A DNA stretch of 64,000 nt from assembly GCA_028275825.1 (NCBI GenBank), contig JAPWTX010000003.1, positions 17,463 to 81,462 on the forward strand, written 5' to 3'. Source of the DNA: Ignisphaera sp. Lineage in GTDB: Archaea; Thermoproteota; Thermoprotei_A; Sulfolobales; Ignisphaeraceae. Shown in pieces: positions 40,988 through 50,399 of the stretch. The notes under the pieces were generated by a model. That model was given only the letters and a program-made list of their open reading frames with translations. It did not search any database and was not told the origin of the DNA. Each line of letters opens with the position of its first letter. The first letter of the stretch is position 1. The translations under genes were made by a program, and so were the position numbers.

Positions 40988-41898
40988 TGAGCGGCGATTC
41001 CAGGGCTTTTGATGTGCAGAGTGAGTGTTTTTCTAGATTGCAGGTGTTGAGGGAGCTGGATTCAGCAATAGATTTTGCTAGGGGGTTTCTGCAGCTTAGG
41101 ATTGTTTTGATGCTGGGCTCCAGAGGCTCTATGACTGCTAGGGATATTTCTATAGCTCTTGGGGAAAGGTACAAAGCTGTGTTGGATGCTGTGAGGAAGC
41201 TTGTTGCAAAGAATCTGATCGTTAAAGAGCCTGATGGTGGTGTGGATCTATATAAACTCTCTGATAATGGTGCTGAGTTCTATAAAAAACTCGCAGCTTT
41301 TCTTGGAGTCAAAGAATTTTATAGGATGCCTAGGGGTGAGAGAAAAGTGCTCATATTAGACATAGCAACAAATATCACTAGATATACACATTTGGCGGAT
41401 GCCATAGTAGCGCTGGCTACAAGCAGGAGCAATACGCTTTCTTTGAATGACATTGCTGATGCTATGAAGCTGAGCCTGGAGCGTGCAAAGACCTACATAG
41501 AGATGTTTTGCAGTAGGAGAAATGGTGTGAGATTGTTTAGAAAGGTTGAGAAGGAATCAAGGTTGCTGAGAATATTAGCATTGCTACTCAAACCACTGGG
41601 TATAAAAATGAAGACAACTGTGGAGATGTATAAGCTCAGCGAAGAGGGGTTTACAGTATTCTATAAGCAGCCCTACTACATGAAATATAAGAGGAGTGTA
41701 GCTGCAAAACTAATGACAAAGCTATTTGGCTCGGCACATCCAAGGCTTGTACTAAAGAGAATGTCAGTACTTGTTCTGCTAACAGCATTAACATGTGGAG
41801 TCATTTCCCTAGCCATACGCAGTAGCATTGCAACAGCATTAACGGGTTCCCTAACTCTAGCAGCATCCCTTCTGTACTTGGGTTACAAAGCAATCTAA
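40984..41898 (+). CDS. ArnR-like HTH transcription regulator with C-terminal transmembrane segments
   Basis: wHTH (MTARDISIALGERYKAVLDAVRKLVAKNLIVKE) and two C-terminal hydrophobic helices (VLVLLTALTCGVISLAI / ATALTGSLTLAASLLYLGY); oriented away from adjacent arlB. Confidence 0.75.
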   Translation: MMSGDSRAFDVQSECFSRLQVLRELDSAIDFARGFLQLRIVLMLGSRGSMTARDISIALGERYKAVLDAVRKLVAKNLIVKEPDGGVDLYKLSDNGAEFYKKLAAFLGVKEFYRMPRGERKVLILDIATNITRYTHLADAIVALATSRSNTLSLNDIADAMKLSLERAKTYIEMFCSRRNGVRLFRKVEKESRLLRILALLLKPLGIKMKTTVEMYKLSEEGFTVFYKQPYYMKYKRSVAAKLMTKLFGSAHPRLVLKRMSVLVLLTALTCGVISLAIRSSIATALTGSLTLAASLLYLGYKAI

Positions 41899-42890
41899 CT
41901 TTTTTCAATATGTGCACATATTGTGGGCAGAAAATCAGCAATGATGCTCTCTATTTTGTCTAAAATGCCATCCAACCTTGCATAGATGTTCACAGTTGTT
42001 GGATAAACTAGAGCTGTATAACTATTTCTTACTAACTTAACCCTAGTGCCCTGATGCTCGCCACCTTCATATGTTGCCAGGGTTCTTAGGTTTACTTTGA
42101 ATGGCAGCTTAATTATTATAGTGGCTACAGCTGGTAGGGGCTTTGAAAACTCAACACCTAGCCTCCTTGACAAAAACTGGAGCACTTCAACAACCCTATC
42201 CACATCATCAGCTCTTGAGGATATATCAACTTTGGTAGAGGTGATCTGCACCCCTAGTCCAAGCACTCTTGCAGTAACGTAATTAAGTTTGCCAAGGGTT
42301 CTAACCCCTGTTCCTAAGGCTTGTGAAGCATATTCAACGTCTATAACCTCCCTTAATGGCCTTGAAATCCACCTAACCAAAGCCTTCTTCCTACAGCTCT
42401 TAAACTCATTCAAAAACGCATTTGCAATTCTGTGGAGCTCACTTTTCAATGTTCCTCTACTTGCCTCTGCTAAAACCTCCACTGCCTGGTCATCGCCATA
42501 CCCAGCCCTCTTTAAGCACCTATACACAGCAAGGCCAGCTAATCCAGCTAAGTTAAAAGCCTTTGACTCGTAAAGAGAAGGCATTGTATGGACTCTTCTG
42601 CTGAGAACCCTTCTAAAAATTGTTGCTGCTTCGCTACTCCAAAGAGCTGATAGAGCACTGTTCACCTCATTATAAGAAGCATTGCAAAGTCTTTTCCTTA
42701 GATATGCTTTCAAAACTTCAACAAGGCCTGGCACAATGCTGTTTATAATCTCTTCAACCTTTTCCTCATCCGTACAGAACTCACGGCTCCAAAAAACATC
42801 TCCAGAGGCTTCCAAAGGGCTGTCATCTATAACCTCACCACTATCCTCATCAACTATGAAACCTTCTCGACTCCTAATCTTTCTACCCAT
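41895..42890 (-). CDS. TFIIB-like protein lacking the zinc ribbon, possible TBP-like C-terminal domain
   Basis: N-terminal GFIVDEDSGEVIDDSPLEASG resembles the TFB B-reader; cyclin-like helix segment LAGLAVYRCLKRAGYGDDQAVEVLAEASRGTLKSELHRIANAFL; C-terminal beta-rich stretch resembles a TBP repeat. Confidence 0.6.
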   Translation of the reverse strand: MGRKIRSREGFIVDEDSGEVIDDSPLEASGDVFWSREFCTDEEKVEEIINSIVPGLVEVLKAYLRKRLCNASYNEVNSALSALWSSEAATIFRRVLSRRVHTMPSLYESKAFNLAGLAGLAVYRCLKRAGYGDDQAVEVLAEASRGTLKSELHRIANAFLNEFKSCRKKALVRWISRPLREVIDVEYASQALGTGVRTLGKLNYVTARVLGLGVQITSTKVDISSRADDVDRVVEVLQFLSRRLGVEFSKPLPAVATIIIKLPFKVNLRTLATYEGGEHQGTRVKLVRNSYTALVYPTTVNIYARLDGILDKIESIIADFLPTICAHIEKS

Positions 42891-43029
42891 AATATCTCCT
42901 TCAAGACCTCTAATTATGGCTTCGACTTTTTATTAGCATTGCTACAGAATGCATTATTGTGTCGCTATATATTTAACACGCTGCGAAAGCTTTATCTAAC
43001 CCTCTGCGATAAAGAGAGAGGCAATAAGG

Positions 43030-43329
43030 GTGAGCGCTATGGAGAAGAGCGAATTTGTTTTTGAGGAGGATGGTCATGTCTTTGTCATCAGACCTGCAAA
43101 TGGTGTTTTTAGTAGCGATGATCTCTCAATCGCTTTAAAAGCTCTTAAAAAGTTTCTCAAAGGAGAGTTCGAGGATATGCGTAGTGAACGCGTAAAGAGC
43201 AATCAAAAGGGTAATGGGCACTCACATAATGGTGGTAATACCAATAGCCACTCCTCATGGCTTTTAACATGGCTTGCTGAAGCAAATGGTTATAGAGATG
43301 GCTACCCACATCTTTTTACACAGCATTAA
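43030..43329 (+). CDS. hypothetical protein with His/Asn/Gly-rich linker
   Basis: 99-aa ORF, KGNGHSHNGGNTNSHSS linker. Confidence 0.6.
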   Translation: MSAMEKSEFVFEEDGHVFVIRPANGVFSSDDLSIALKALKKFLKGEFEDMRSERVKSNQKGNGHSHNGGNTNSHSSWLLTWLAEANGYRDGYPHLFTQH

Positions 43330-43340
43330 ACGCGCTTTCT

Positions 43341-45323
43341 CTAAATCTTAACTAGTTTTAATAGGATTACTAACACAAGTATTATGAAGATAAGTAGTAT
43401 TAGTATTCGCAGGTCTAGCTGAACACCTCTGGCTGTTACACTTGAGATTACTGTAACTGTGTATGTTGATTGCTGTGTTGTAGTAACAGTGATGGTTTTC
43501 ATAATTGTAACTGCACCGCTTATACTTTGAGGAGTTGCTATGCTTTGTGATGTGAAATAGCTTTGCAATGGTTTTGACTCTACCCCCAATGCGACATATG
43601 TTGAGAGAAGCATTGAGAGCCTTGCTACATTATATAACCTAGTACTTGTTGTCCCTAATCCACTTATTAATTCTAGTAGAAGAGGCACGTCAATGGGTAG
43701 AGAGTTTTTAAGCCTGGTCAGCGATATTTCGATAGTTTTGTTTAAAGCGGCTAGAGATGTTGACTCGTTTAGCATGAACATGTATAGGAGTGTTAAGTAC
43801 ATGTAGCTTATGGAGCTTATGCCTAGCGATAACTTGTCTATAGAAGTGTTGGTTGAAAGCATTAGACTGTACCTGGCTTGGGCTTCTGAAAAGAGGTCCT
43901 GGGGTATTGGTATTTGGGAGGAGAAAGCAATAATGTAGGTATATATGTTTTGAGCTAGTGCAGAAATGGATGATGAAAGTTCTTCAAGGTCGCTAGGTCT
44001 GATAACCATGACTGAAGGTGTTATACTCAAGTTGAATAAGTTTAGCCAGAATCTGGCAGTAGAAATTCTTGCTGAGGCTATTGCCAAGTACTGTGTTGAT
44101 GAATCTAAGTATCTTGTTGAAATGCTTCTATTCATGTATATCAAGGCCTCGTAAAGCCTGTCAACAGTGTTTATAAGTATGGAGAGTTTTGAGGTGTCTA
44201 GGGGTTGAGAAGCTAGGCTCCAGACCTTCTTTAATAGGCTATAAACATCACTTTTTATTGTATTAGCAGTGGTACTAATGTAATTGCTATTTGTTGCTGC
44301 ATTGAGTAAGTGTAGCCTCCAATATGCATATATCAGTGCTTGGAAATACATGGATGCTGCTGAATAGAGCTGGTTTTGTGTCTCAAGTTTGCTTCCCAAA
44401 GCCATATAGTTGTTTATATTGTTATCTATATTGCTTAGAATTTGCCTCAGGTACTGGGCGTAGCTAGTGCTTAAAGCACGTTGCTCTACAGATTTGCTTA
44501 GATTTACAACATTGTTTATCTCATTTCTCATATCATCTATACCACTCCTCAGCATTGGTGCTATAGAGTTGTAGATGCTAGTTATAGCCTCTTCATAGCC
44601 TCCAGTACTGTAGGAGAAAAGCCCGTTAGTGAATACATTTAGTGCTTCATATATGTTAGCCACAGGCTTTACAACAACTCCGTGAGAAGCACCATAAGAT
44701 ACTAGATCCACCGTTTGTGAAACTGTCCTGTAAACAGTTAGAGGCCCCACTCTTTGTGCAACAGTTGTGAATATGGTGTCTGTAGTCTGTCCATATGGTA
44801 CTAGAAACACTTTTGCGCCACGAGATATTACTGCTTGTAACTTGTAGTACACACCCCCAACAGGACCTATGCTCCCATCAGGCATTATCATGCCCGTCAT
44901 CATAATGCTTTCATTTAGTGAAAGACGTAGAAGTGCAGAAGCGAAGGCCACAGCTGTTACACCACTTGCACTAGGTCCTCCAACAATCGGCGAATCAGAT
45001 CTGATTGAAGCATAGAAGTCGCAACCCCCGAAACTAATATTTGCAATAGTGCTAGCCACAATAGCGGCAACTCGTGTCGAAGCCTGTAAATCTATCTCTG
45101 CTAGTGGGAAGGTCTCCACATAAACATGTCCATTACCAGGACAAGCAACCCTCACATAGAGATCAGCAGTAACACCAGTATACGAGCCGTTAGGGAGCTG
45201 TGTTACTGCAACAATTGTAACATGCCTGCTTTCATCAAGCGTATAATACTGTGAAGCAGCTATAGAAGATTCAAATACCGCTGTTAGAATCAGTAGTAAG
45301 AGTATCATTGCAATTCTAGGCAT
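43341..45323 (-). CDS. membrane-anchored archaeal Lon-like (S16) serine protease family protein
   Basis: GGPSASGVTAVAFASALLRLSLNESIMMTGMIMPDGSIGPVGGVYYKLQAVISRGAKVFLVP (Ser/Lys dyad region); signal at N-terminus and TM at C-terminus. Confidence 0.88.
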   Translation of the reverse strand: MPRIAMILLLLILTAVFESSIAASQYYTLDESRHVTIVAVTQLPNGSYTGVTADLYVRVACPGNGHVYVETFPLAEIDLQASTRVAAIVASTIANISFGGCDFYASIRSDSPIVGGPSASGVTAVAFASALLRLSLNESIMMTGMIMPDGSIGPVGGVYYKLQAVISRGAKVFLVPYGQTTDTIFTTVAQRVGPLTVYRTVSQTVDLVSYGASHGVVVKPVANIYEALNVFTNGLFSYSTGGYEEAITSIYNSIAPMLRSGIDDMRNEINNVVNLSKSVEQRALSTSYAQYLRQILSNIDNNINNYMALGSKLETQNQLYSAASMYFQALIYAYWRLHLLNAATNSNYISTTANTIKSDVYSLLKKVWSLASQPLDTSKLSILINTVDRLYEALIYMNRSISTRYLDSSTQYLAIASARISTARFWLNLFNLSITPSVMVIRPSDLEELSSSISALAQNIYTYIIAFSSQIPIPQDLFSEAQARYSLMLSTNTSIDKLSLGISSISYMYLTLLYMFMLNESTSLAALNKTIEISLTRLKNSLPIDVPLLLELISGLGTTSTRLYNVARLSMLLSTYVALGVESKPLQSYFTSQSIATPQSISGAVTIMKTITVTTTQQSTYTVTVISSVTARGVQLDLRILILLIFIILVLVILLKLVKI

Positions 45324-45632
45324 TTATCACAACCTACCGGAAATCACAGTCTTATATAAATAAAAGTTTTGCGCACAAAAAGTTTTTGTAAGAGGATCTG
45401 TTTCATCTTCAGAGTCACTGCAATCACGGCAATGCAACTCCTTTATACTGAGCCACGAGAATCTCTATCGGCTTTCACCAAGAATGATGCTTAGCTAGTT
45501 CTCGACTCATTTACACTGTGTTCAATATTGAGAAGACTTGGCAAGGTCTTAGAAGCCCCTCTATATTTATTACTATATAAATGAAAGGCTTTTAGCTGTA
45601 ATGCTATAAGGAAAGGAGGGATTTGAGCAAAG

Positions 45633-46091
45633 TTAGATAACATCACTTAGTAGCTTAATTGTTCTATCAATATTGTCGTCAACACCTCTCATAATTGCTC
45701 TTAGGTAGTGTTGGGGCATTGATTGTGCAAATTCTTTCAGCAGCCCTGTACTATGCATGAGGGATCTGAGTGCTTGTGAGAGGTCTGGTGAAAGCTTCTG
45801 CAGCTCTTCCTCAAGTTCTGATTTTTTCAGTTTTGGATGTGTGATGCTGATAGGCTCTCCTAGTGCTCTCCTTAGCACCTGTATGGTTTTGTCAAGCTTG
45901 AGCATAGTCATGGAGAAGCCGTCGTAGAGCTCTCTAAGTCTTCGCTCTGCAATGATATAGAAGGAGTCTACTAGCTCCCCCCTAATCTCAAGTAAAACTT
46001 TGTATGCTGCAGCCATCTCCTCTTTACTCATGGTACTACTCTTTCTCTTTATTCTTGCTAAAGCATCTTTTAAGAATCCCATAAGCTTCAC
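45633..46091 (-). CDS. hypothetical helical protein
   Basis: 152-aa charged helical ORF. Confidence 0.6.
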   Translation of the reverse strand: MKLMGFLKDALARIKRKSSTMSKEEMAAAYKVLLEIRGELVDSFYIIAERRLRELYDGFSMTMLKLDKTIQVLRRALGEPISITHPKLKKSELEEELQKLSPDLSQALRSLMHSTGLLKEFAQSMPQHYLRAIMRGVDDNIDRTIKLLSDVI

Positions 46092-46148
46092 ATGTCTGTA
46101 TGCAACAGAAAAGGTTTTAAATAGCTTCTGTAAACAATTGTATACAGA

Positions 46149-46427
46149 GTGTGTCTAGCAATGGCATTAAAGAGTAGAGATAGAGACAAAGTGCTCAGAT
46201 CTTTAGCTAGATGGCTTGCAGGTCTAGAGCCTCTCTTTGGCTCTAATCATTATTTCGAGAGATATTCTACAGCTAAAAAAGTTGTGGAGAGGCTTTCTCC
46301 ATATAGAGGACTCCTGATATGTCCATTCTGTAAGAAAAGGTTTCTTAGGGCTTCAGCTTTTGTTACCCATATAGTAAAATTACATGCATTAGAGCTTGAA
46401 GAACTTATAGATACTGAAAGCATGTGA
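46149..46427 (+). CDS. C2H2 zinc-finger protein
   Basis: LLICPFCKKRFLRASAFVTHIVKLHALELEEL (CxxC...HxxxxH). Confidence 0.8.
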   Translation: MCLAMALKSRDRDKVLRSLARWLAGLEPLFGSNHYFERYSTAKKVVERLSPYRGLLICPFCKKRFLRASAFVTHIVKLHALELEELIDTESM

Positions 46428-46443
46428 AAATGCGGCACTAAAA

Positions 46444-47418
46444 ATGTTTGTAGAGAAGCTCTTTCCCTATTCAAAGATAATGGTTAGGAATAGCTATAGT
46501 GGTTGTAGCGAGAAGTGTGATGCAAAGAAGCTGGTGGAGGAGGGGAGTCTAGTACCATTAGAAGCATCTTCAGTATTGGAAAAGCTGTATATGGGGGATT
46601 TGAAGAGTTTTGCAGACATATATATCGATGCCATGCTCTGCACAGAAATCACAGCTCTATGTAGAGAGAATGGACCTAGGATAAAGTATGGCGTAGCCCA
46701 AGCACAAGACGGGGTTGAGGTATACTCTGAATGTTTTGACCCAGAATTGTTGTTCAACATACTCTTAGGAGACATAGCAAAGGCATTAATGGTATACACT
46801 GGATATAGGGATAACATAAAATTCAAACTGATTAAAATTTCCAAGGAAATTACGACAAGAGAATTTCTCGAAATTGTTGAAAATAGAATTCTGAACAGCG
46901 CTAATCATTCTCACGAATATTTGAAAGAGGAGCCCATAGGCGAATTCCTTAAAAAACTTGTGCAAGAAAAGAGCTTCTCAGAAATAATACTTCAAGTACC
47001 TTGCTTAGACAAGAACTTCATCCATGTTTTTCTAGAGGTAGTGAAAAAGATTAGGGAAAGCGGTAAAATAGTTTATATAGCAACTTCAATACCTACTAAA
47101 GAAAATGCCCGATTCTGCAAAGTCCCATACAAAGATTTTGTTGCCTACTATATTCAACTTATTGAAGAGTCAAAGATGCACAAAATCATTATATGTGATA
47201 GTGAAGCTCCGCATATAGGCATTATAGTGGATAGAAGAATTTACATGATGTCTAGTGATATAATTTACAGAGAAGATTTACATGTAATACCCATAGCAGA
47301 TACAAAGTATGCAAATGATTACGCCACATTAGTGCTAAAGCATTGCCTCTGTTCAAACAACTTAATCAAAGACGATAGCAAAGTAATGCAAAAAGATATA
47401 GTGATGCATATGATATAA
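46444..47418 (+). CDS. hypothetical protein
   Basis: 324-aa ORF following the zinc-finger gene on the same strand. Confidence 0.6.
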   Translation: MFVEKLFPYSKIMVRNSYSGCSEKCDAKKLVEEGSLVPLEASSVLEKLYMGDLKSFADIYIDAMLCTEITALCRENGPRIKYGVAQAQDGVEVYSECFDPELLFNILLGDIAKALMVYTGYRDNIKFKLIKISKEITTREFLEIVENRILNSANHSHEYLKEEPIGEFLKKLVQEKSFSEIILQVPCLDKNFIHVFLEVVKKIRESGKIVYIATSIPTKENARFCKVPYKDFVAYYIQLIEESKMHKIIICDSEAPHIGIIVDRRIYMMSSDIIYREDLHVIPIADTKYANDYATLVLKHCLCSNNLIKDDSKVMQKDIVMHMI

Positions 47419-47839
47419 AAATGCAGACAACTAGTTGAATAGTTTTTAGTACAAAGATAGAGAATAACGTCATACAGTTTTACATCCTTATGCTAAACAC
47501 ACTTTCTTGACGTTGACTTTTTCCTCCAAGAACTTCCTTACACTTTATAAAGCTATTGACATATGGATAGTTTTAATGTTTGCTGTGTTTTTGCGGGGCA
47601 GCAGTCTTATAATCTTTGTTTTACATGTTTTGCTTGTTGATGAACTTTTGTAATTACTTGACTATGTGAATTCAGTTCTGTTCTATTTACATCAATGCTC
47701 ATGACCATGTTTTTAGAGGTGGCAGTGCTACTGATGAGAGTATTGGTAAGGAGAGAGCTCAAGATAGCGTTACAAAACACTCTCTAGGAGCAAATAAACT
47801 ATATAGTTAGCTTATATGGGCACCTTTGATCTACTCTCT

Positions 47840-48064
47840 GCTCTGAATGGCTGGTTTTTAGGAGGTTTGATGTTTTTGAATCGAGTCTCAGTTTTGGTTT
47901 GTTCAACCCTAAGCCAATTCCCTGACACATTACCCCCTCCTCGCAGCTGCCTCTAAATCATGTGTTATAGAGTTTCATAACTAAAAATGCTAATAAGAGT
48001 TTGCAAATCTCAACACTTATTATTAACAATGTTTAGAATAGAGAAGACCAGTAAACCCCCATCA
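47840..48064 (+). repeat. ~225-bp dispersed direct repeat, copy 1
   Basis: near identical to 63777-64000; two substitutions and one 1-nt indel noted by eye. Confidence 0.95.
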
Positions 48065-48111
48065 ACAATCTAAAAATGGGATTTTTGATTGTAGCTGAAT
48101 AGTGAGAATGT

Positions 48112-48714
48112 CTATAGATAATGGTTTAAAGATTCTATTACTTCATTATATACTTCTCCAATGTTTTTAGAGGCTGTAACTTTTATCCAATTTCTTGTTG
48201 GATACCCTTCTTCAATCATTGTAAAGTAGAGTTTTCTTACTTTCGCTAAAAATATCTCTTCTCTTTCAAAAATATCCAAATTCTCTTTTTGTCTCAACTT
48301 TCTCTCAATGGCGATTTTAGGATCTAGATCTAGATATATTATTACATCTGGTTTTGGTAGTTTTAGATACTCTATAATTTTCTTTGCAAAGTCATAGTTA
48401 AAACTCTGTGCACATTGATAGGCTATTGTAGAGGTGAAGTACCTGTCCATTATAACTATGAAGCCTTTAGAGAGTTTGTTTAGAACGTCTTCTCTATCCC
48501 TAAACATATCTAATATGTAGAGAAAGAATTGTTCTTCTGGTGTTAGGCTTAGCTTGGAATCTAGGAAGAGCTTTATGATAGAGCCATATATAGATGTCTT
48601 ATTTGGGTATGCATATAACGCTACTGAAAATCCTCTACTCTCCATAAGCTCTTTAAGCATTTTACTTATAGTGGTTTTGCCTGTTGCATCTATTCCCTCA
48701 AGTACTATAAGCAT
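48112..48714 (-). CDS. tmk: thymidylate kinase
   Basis: VLEGIDATGKTTISKML, DRYFTSTIAYQ, YLDLDPKIAIERK. Confidence 0.94.
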   Translation of the reverse strand: MLIVLEGIDATGKTTISKMLKELMESRGFSVALYAYPNKTSIYGSIIKLFLDSKLSLTPEEQFFLYILDMFRDREDVLNKLSKGFIVIMDRYFTSTIAYQCAQSFNYDFAKKIIEYLKLPKPDVIIYLDLDPKIAIERKLRQKENLDIFEREEIFLAKVRKLYFTMIEEGYPTRNWIKVTASKNIGEVYNEVIESLNHYL

Positions 48715-48807
48715 GGTGTTTCACAAAATATTATAGAGTATTGTATTCAATATTTTCATAAATATAGCTGTAGCTAATGCTAATGATAGTGTACAGAGCA
48801 TATATGC

Positions 48808-49059
48808 TTACCCTTTTACAGAGGGTTTTACAATCTTAGTAGCTAATGATATGTGTTCAATCAAGTCGTCTACAGTATTTCTAAAAGTCAGGAGATTCAC
48901 ATCCTTCCCCCTTACATTAACAGTTAATATGCCGCCAGAACACAGCATTTCTATAGCTATTTGCGGTGGTGCTGTTACGTTATCAGGCTCTACAGAATCT
49001 ATTACACTCTTGCAAATATCTTCATTGATTGGGATTTCTAGGGTAAGCTCTACTTTCAT
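48808..49059 (-). CDS. pcc1: KEOPS complex Pcc1-like subunit
   Basis: 83 aa, GGILTVNVRGKDVNLLTFRNTVDDLIEHISLA; next to RecJ-like and S15 genes. Confidence 0.75.
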   Translation of the reverse strand: MKVELTLEIPINEDICKSVIDSVEPDNVTAPPQIAIEMLCSGGILTVNVRGKDVNLLTFRNTVDDLIEHISLATKIVKPSVKG

Positions 49060-50207
49060 TTAAGTACATCACCTACGCTTTGTAGTGATGATAGCACTAC
49101 ATAGTTTTTCTCTATATTCAACTCCTTGTCCAAGGGCCATCTTGGCTCTAGAAATTGTATAGGTAGAAGGAATTCCCTGCCATTAGTAAAAACCATTACC
49201 TCTTCTGCTAAACCAACTCCCTTCAAAATTCTATAGAGTGTGTAAAGTGGTGGTGTTTTGGGTTCTGTGGAAAAGTCTACAACACCCACTCTAATACTCT
49301 TTATAATGAACCTCTTAATTCCAGCACTTTGGACAAGGCTATCTATTAAGGATTTGAATTGCCTTAGAGTTGAGAACAATAAAGGAATTAAGTACTTCAT
49401 GAGCTGGGGCTCTAAAGCAAGGTATAATAGGGGTTCAGAACCCTTTAAATCCATATACAATGTCATTGCATAAAAAGATTCATAAACATCCTCAACATCT
49501 TCAACATTTTTCACCATTATCTTTGGCCCAACAAGTTTTTGAGTAGCCCTACTATACTTAGCCAGTATCTTCTCAACTTCTTCAACAAGTTTATTTATTA
49601 TATCTCCCTTTACCTCCTCTCTAATACGCTTAACCATAGCCATACAATTATCAGGATCTAAACTCAATCCAGTTATATAGGGTTCAAGAGATTTTTCAAG
49701 AGCTTGAACAACATCTCTCCTAGGATATCCAAAAAGTCTAATACTTTCAGAATACTCCCACACATCTTTTGACAGAGCCTCTTCTAAAACCTCTTTATGA
49801 ACCTCAACAAAGCTTTCATCATACGAAACTTTGGAAAGCGAGAGCATTGCTGACAAAGCAAGTGCTTCAAGAGTTCTAGGGATAATCCAAAAATCTTTGA
49901 TGTTTCTGATGAGGTGAATAGATGTTGACTGTATTGCAGAGAGCTCCTTTCCCAAAAAATCATCTATAGACAAAAACCTAACACCACTAATAGGCCTCTG
50001 CAAAATCCCTACACCAACAACAAGCCCTTCACCAAGTGGCTTAGAAGCCTCATAAAAAGGTGCTAAAAGAACATCAATATCCTGCTCTTTAAAGAATTTT
50101 AGAAGTAGAGCAGCAGAGAATACACTATCCACACTACTACCATAGATTATATAGAGAGATTTAACCTGTTTAGCTAGAGCCACAAGTTCTTTGAATTGCT
50201 TAGCCAT
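49056..50207 (-). CDS. DHH/RecJ-like phosphoesterase family protein, divergent
   Basis: YIIYGSSVDSVFSAALLLKFFKEQDIDVLLAPF; gene order with rps15 and pcc1. Confidence 0.65.
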   Translation of the reverse strand: MAKQFKELVALAKQVKSLYIIYGSSVDSVFSAALLLKFFKEQDIDVLLAPFYEASKPLGEGLVVGVGILQRPISGVRFLSIDDFLGKELSAIQSTSIHLIRNIKDFWIIPRTLEALALSAMLSLSKVSYDESFVEVHKEVLEEALSKDVWEYSESIRLFGYPRRDVVQALEKSLEPYITGLSLDPDNCMAMVKRIREEVKGDIINKLVEEVEKILAKYSRATQKLVGPKIMVKNVEDVEDVYESFYAMTLYMDLKGSEPLLYLALEPQLMKYLIPLLFSTLRQFKSLIDSLVQSAGIKRFIIKSIRVGVVDFSTEPKTPPLYTLYRILKGVGLAEEVMVFTNGREFLLPIQFLEPRWPLDKELNIEKNYVVLSSLQSVGDVLK

Positions 50208-50363
50208 TTAAAAACACCACATAACTATACCTTCTAGCTCCATAAAATGCTTTAAAGTTATAGCAAAGTTTATATGAATTCATGCCATGCATTCAAATAT
50301 CCCAATACCCCCTTCCAGCAAAGAGGATCTCGTTTCATCAAGGCCGTTACAACTGAAGCCTCG

Positions 50364-50386
50364 CCATTTATGGCAAGGATAAATGG
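50364..50386. repeat. 8-bp perfect inverted repeat CCATTTAT-7 nt-ATAAATGG
   Basis: 50364-50371 / 50379-50386; may be the left part of the element ending near 50606. Confidence 0.85.
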
Positions 50387-50399
50387 AAAAGATTATAAA

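Noticed and set aside
49430-49450. GGGGTTCAGAACCC as a tRNA T-arm
   Set aside because: Lies inside the DHH-like CDS, with no accompanying cloverleaf.
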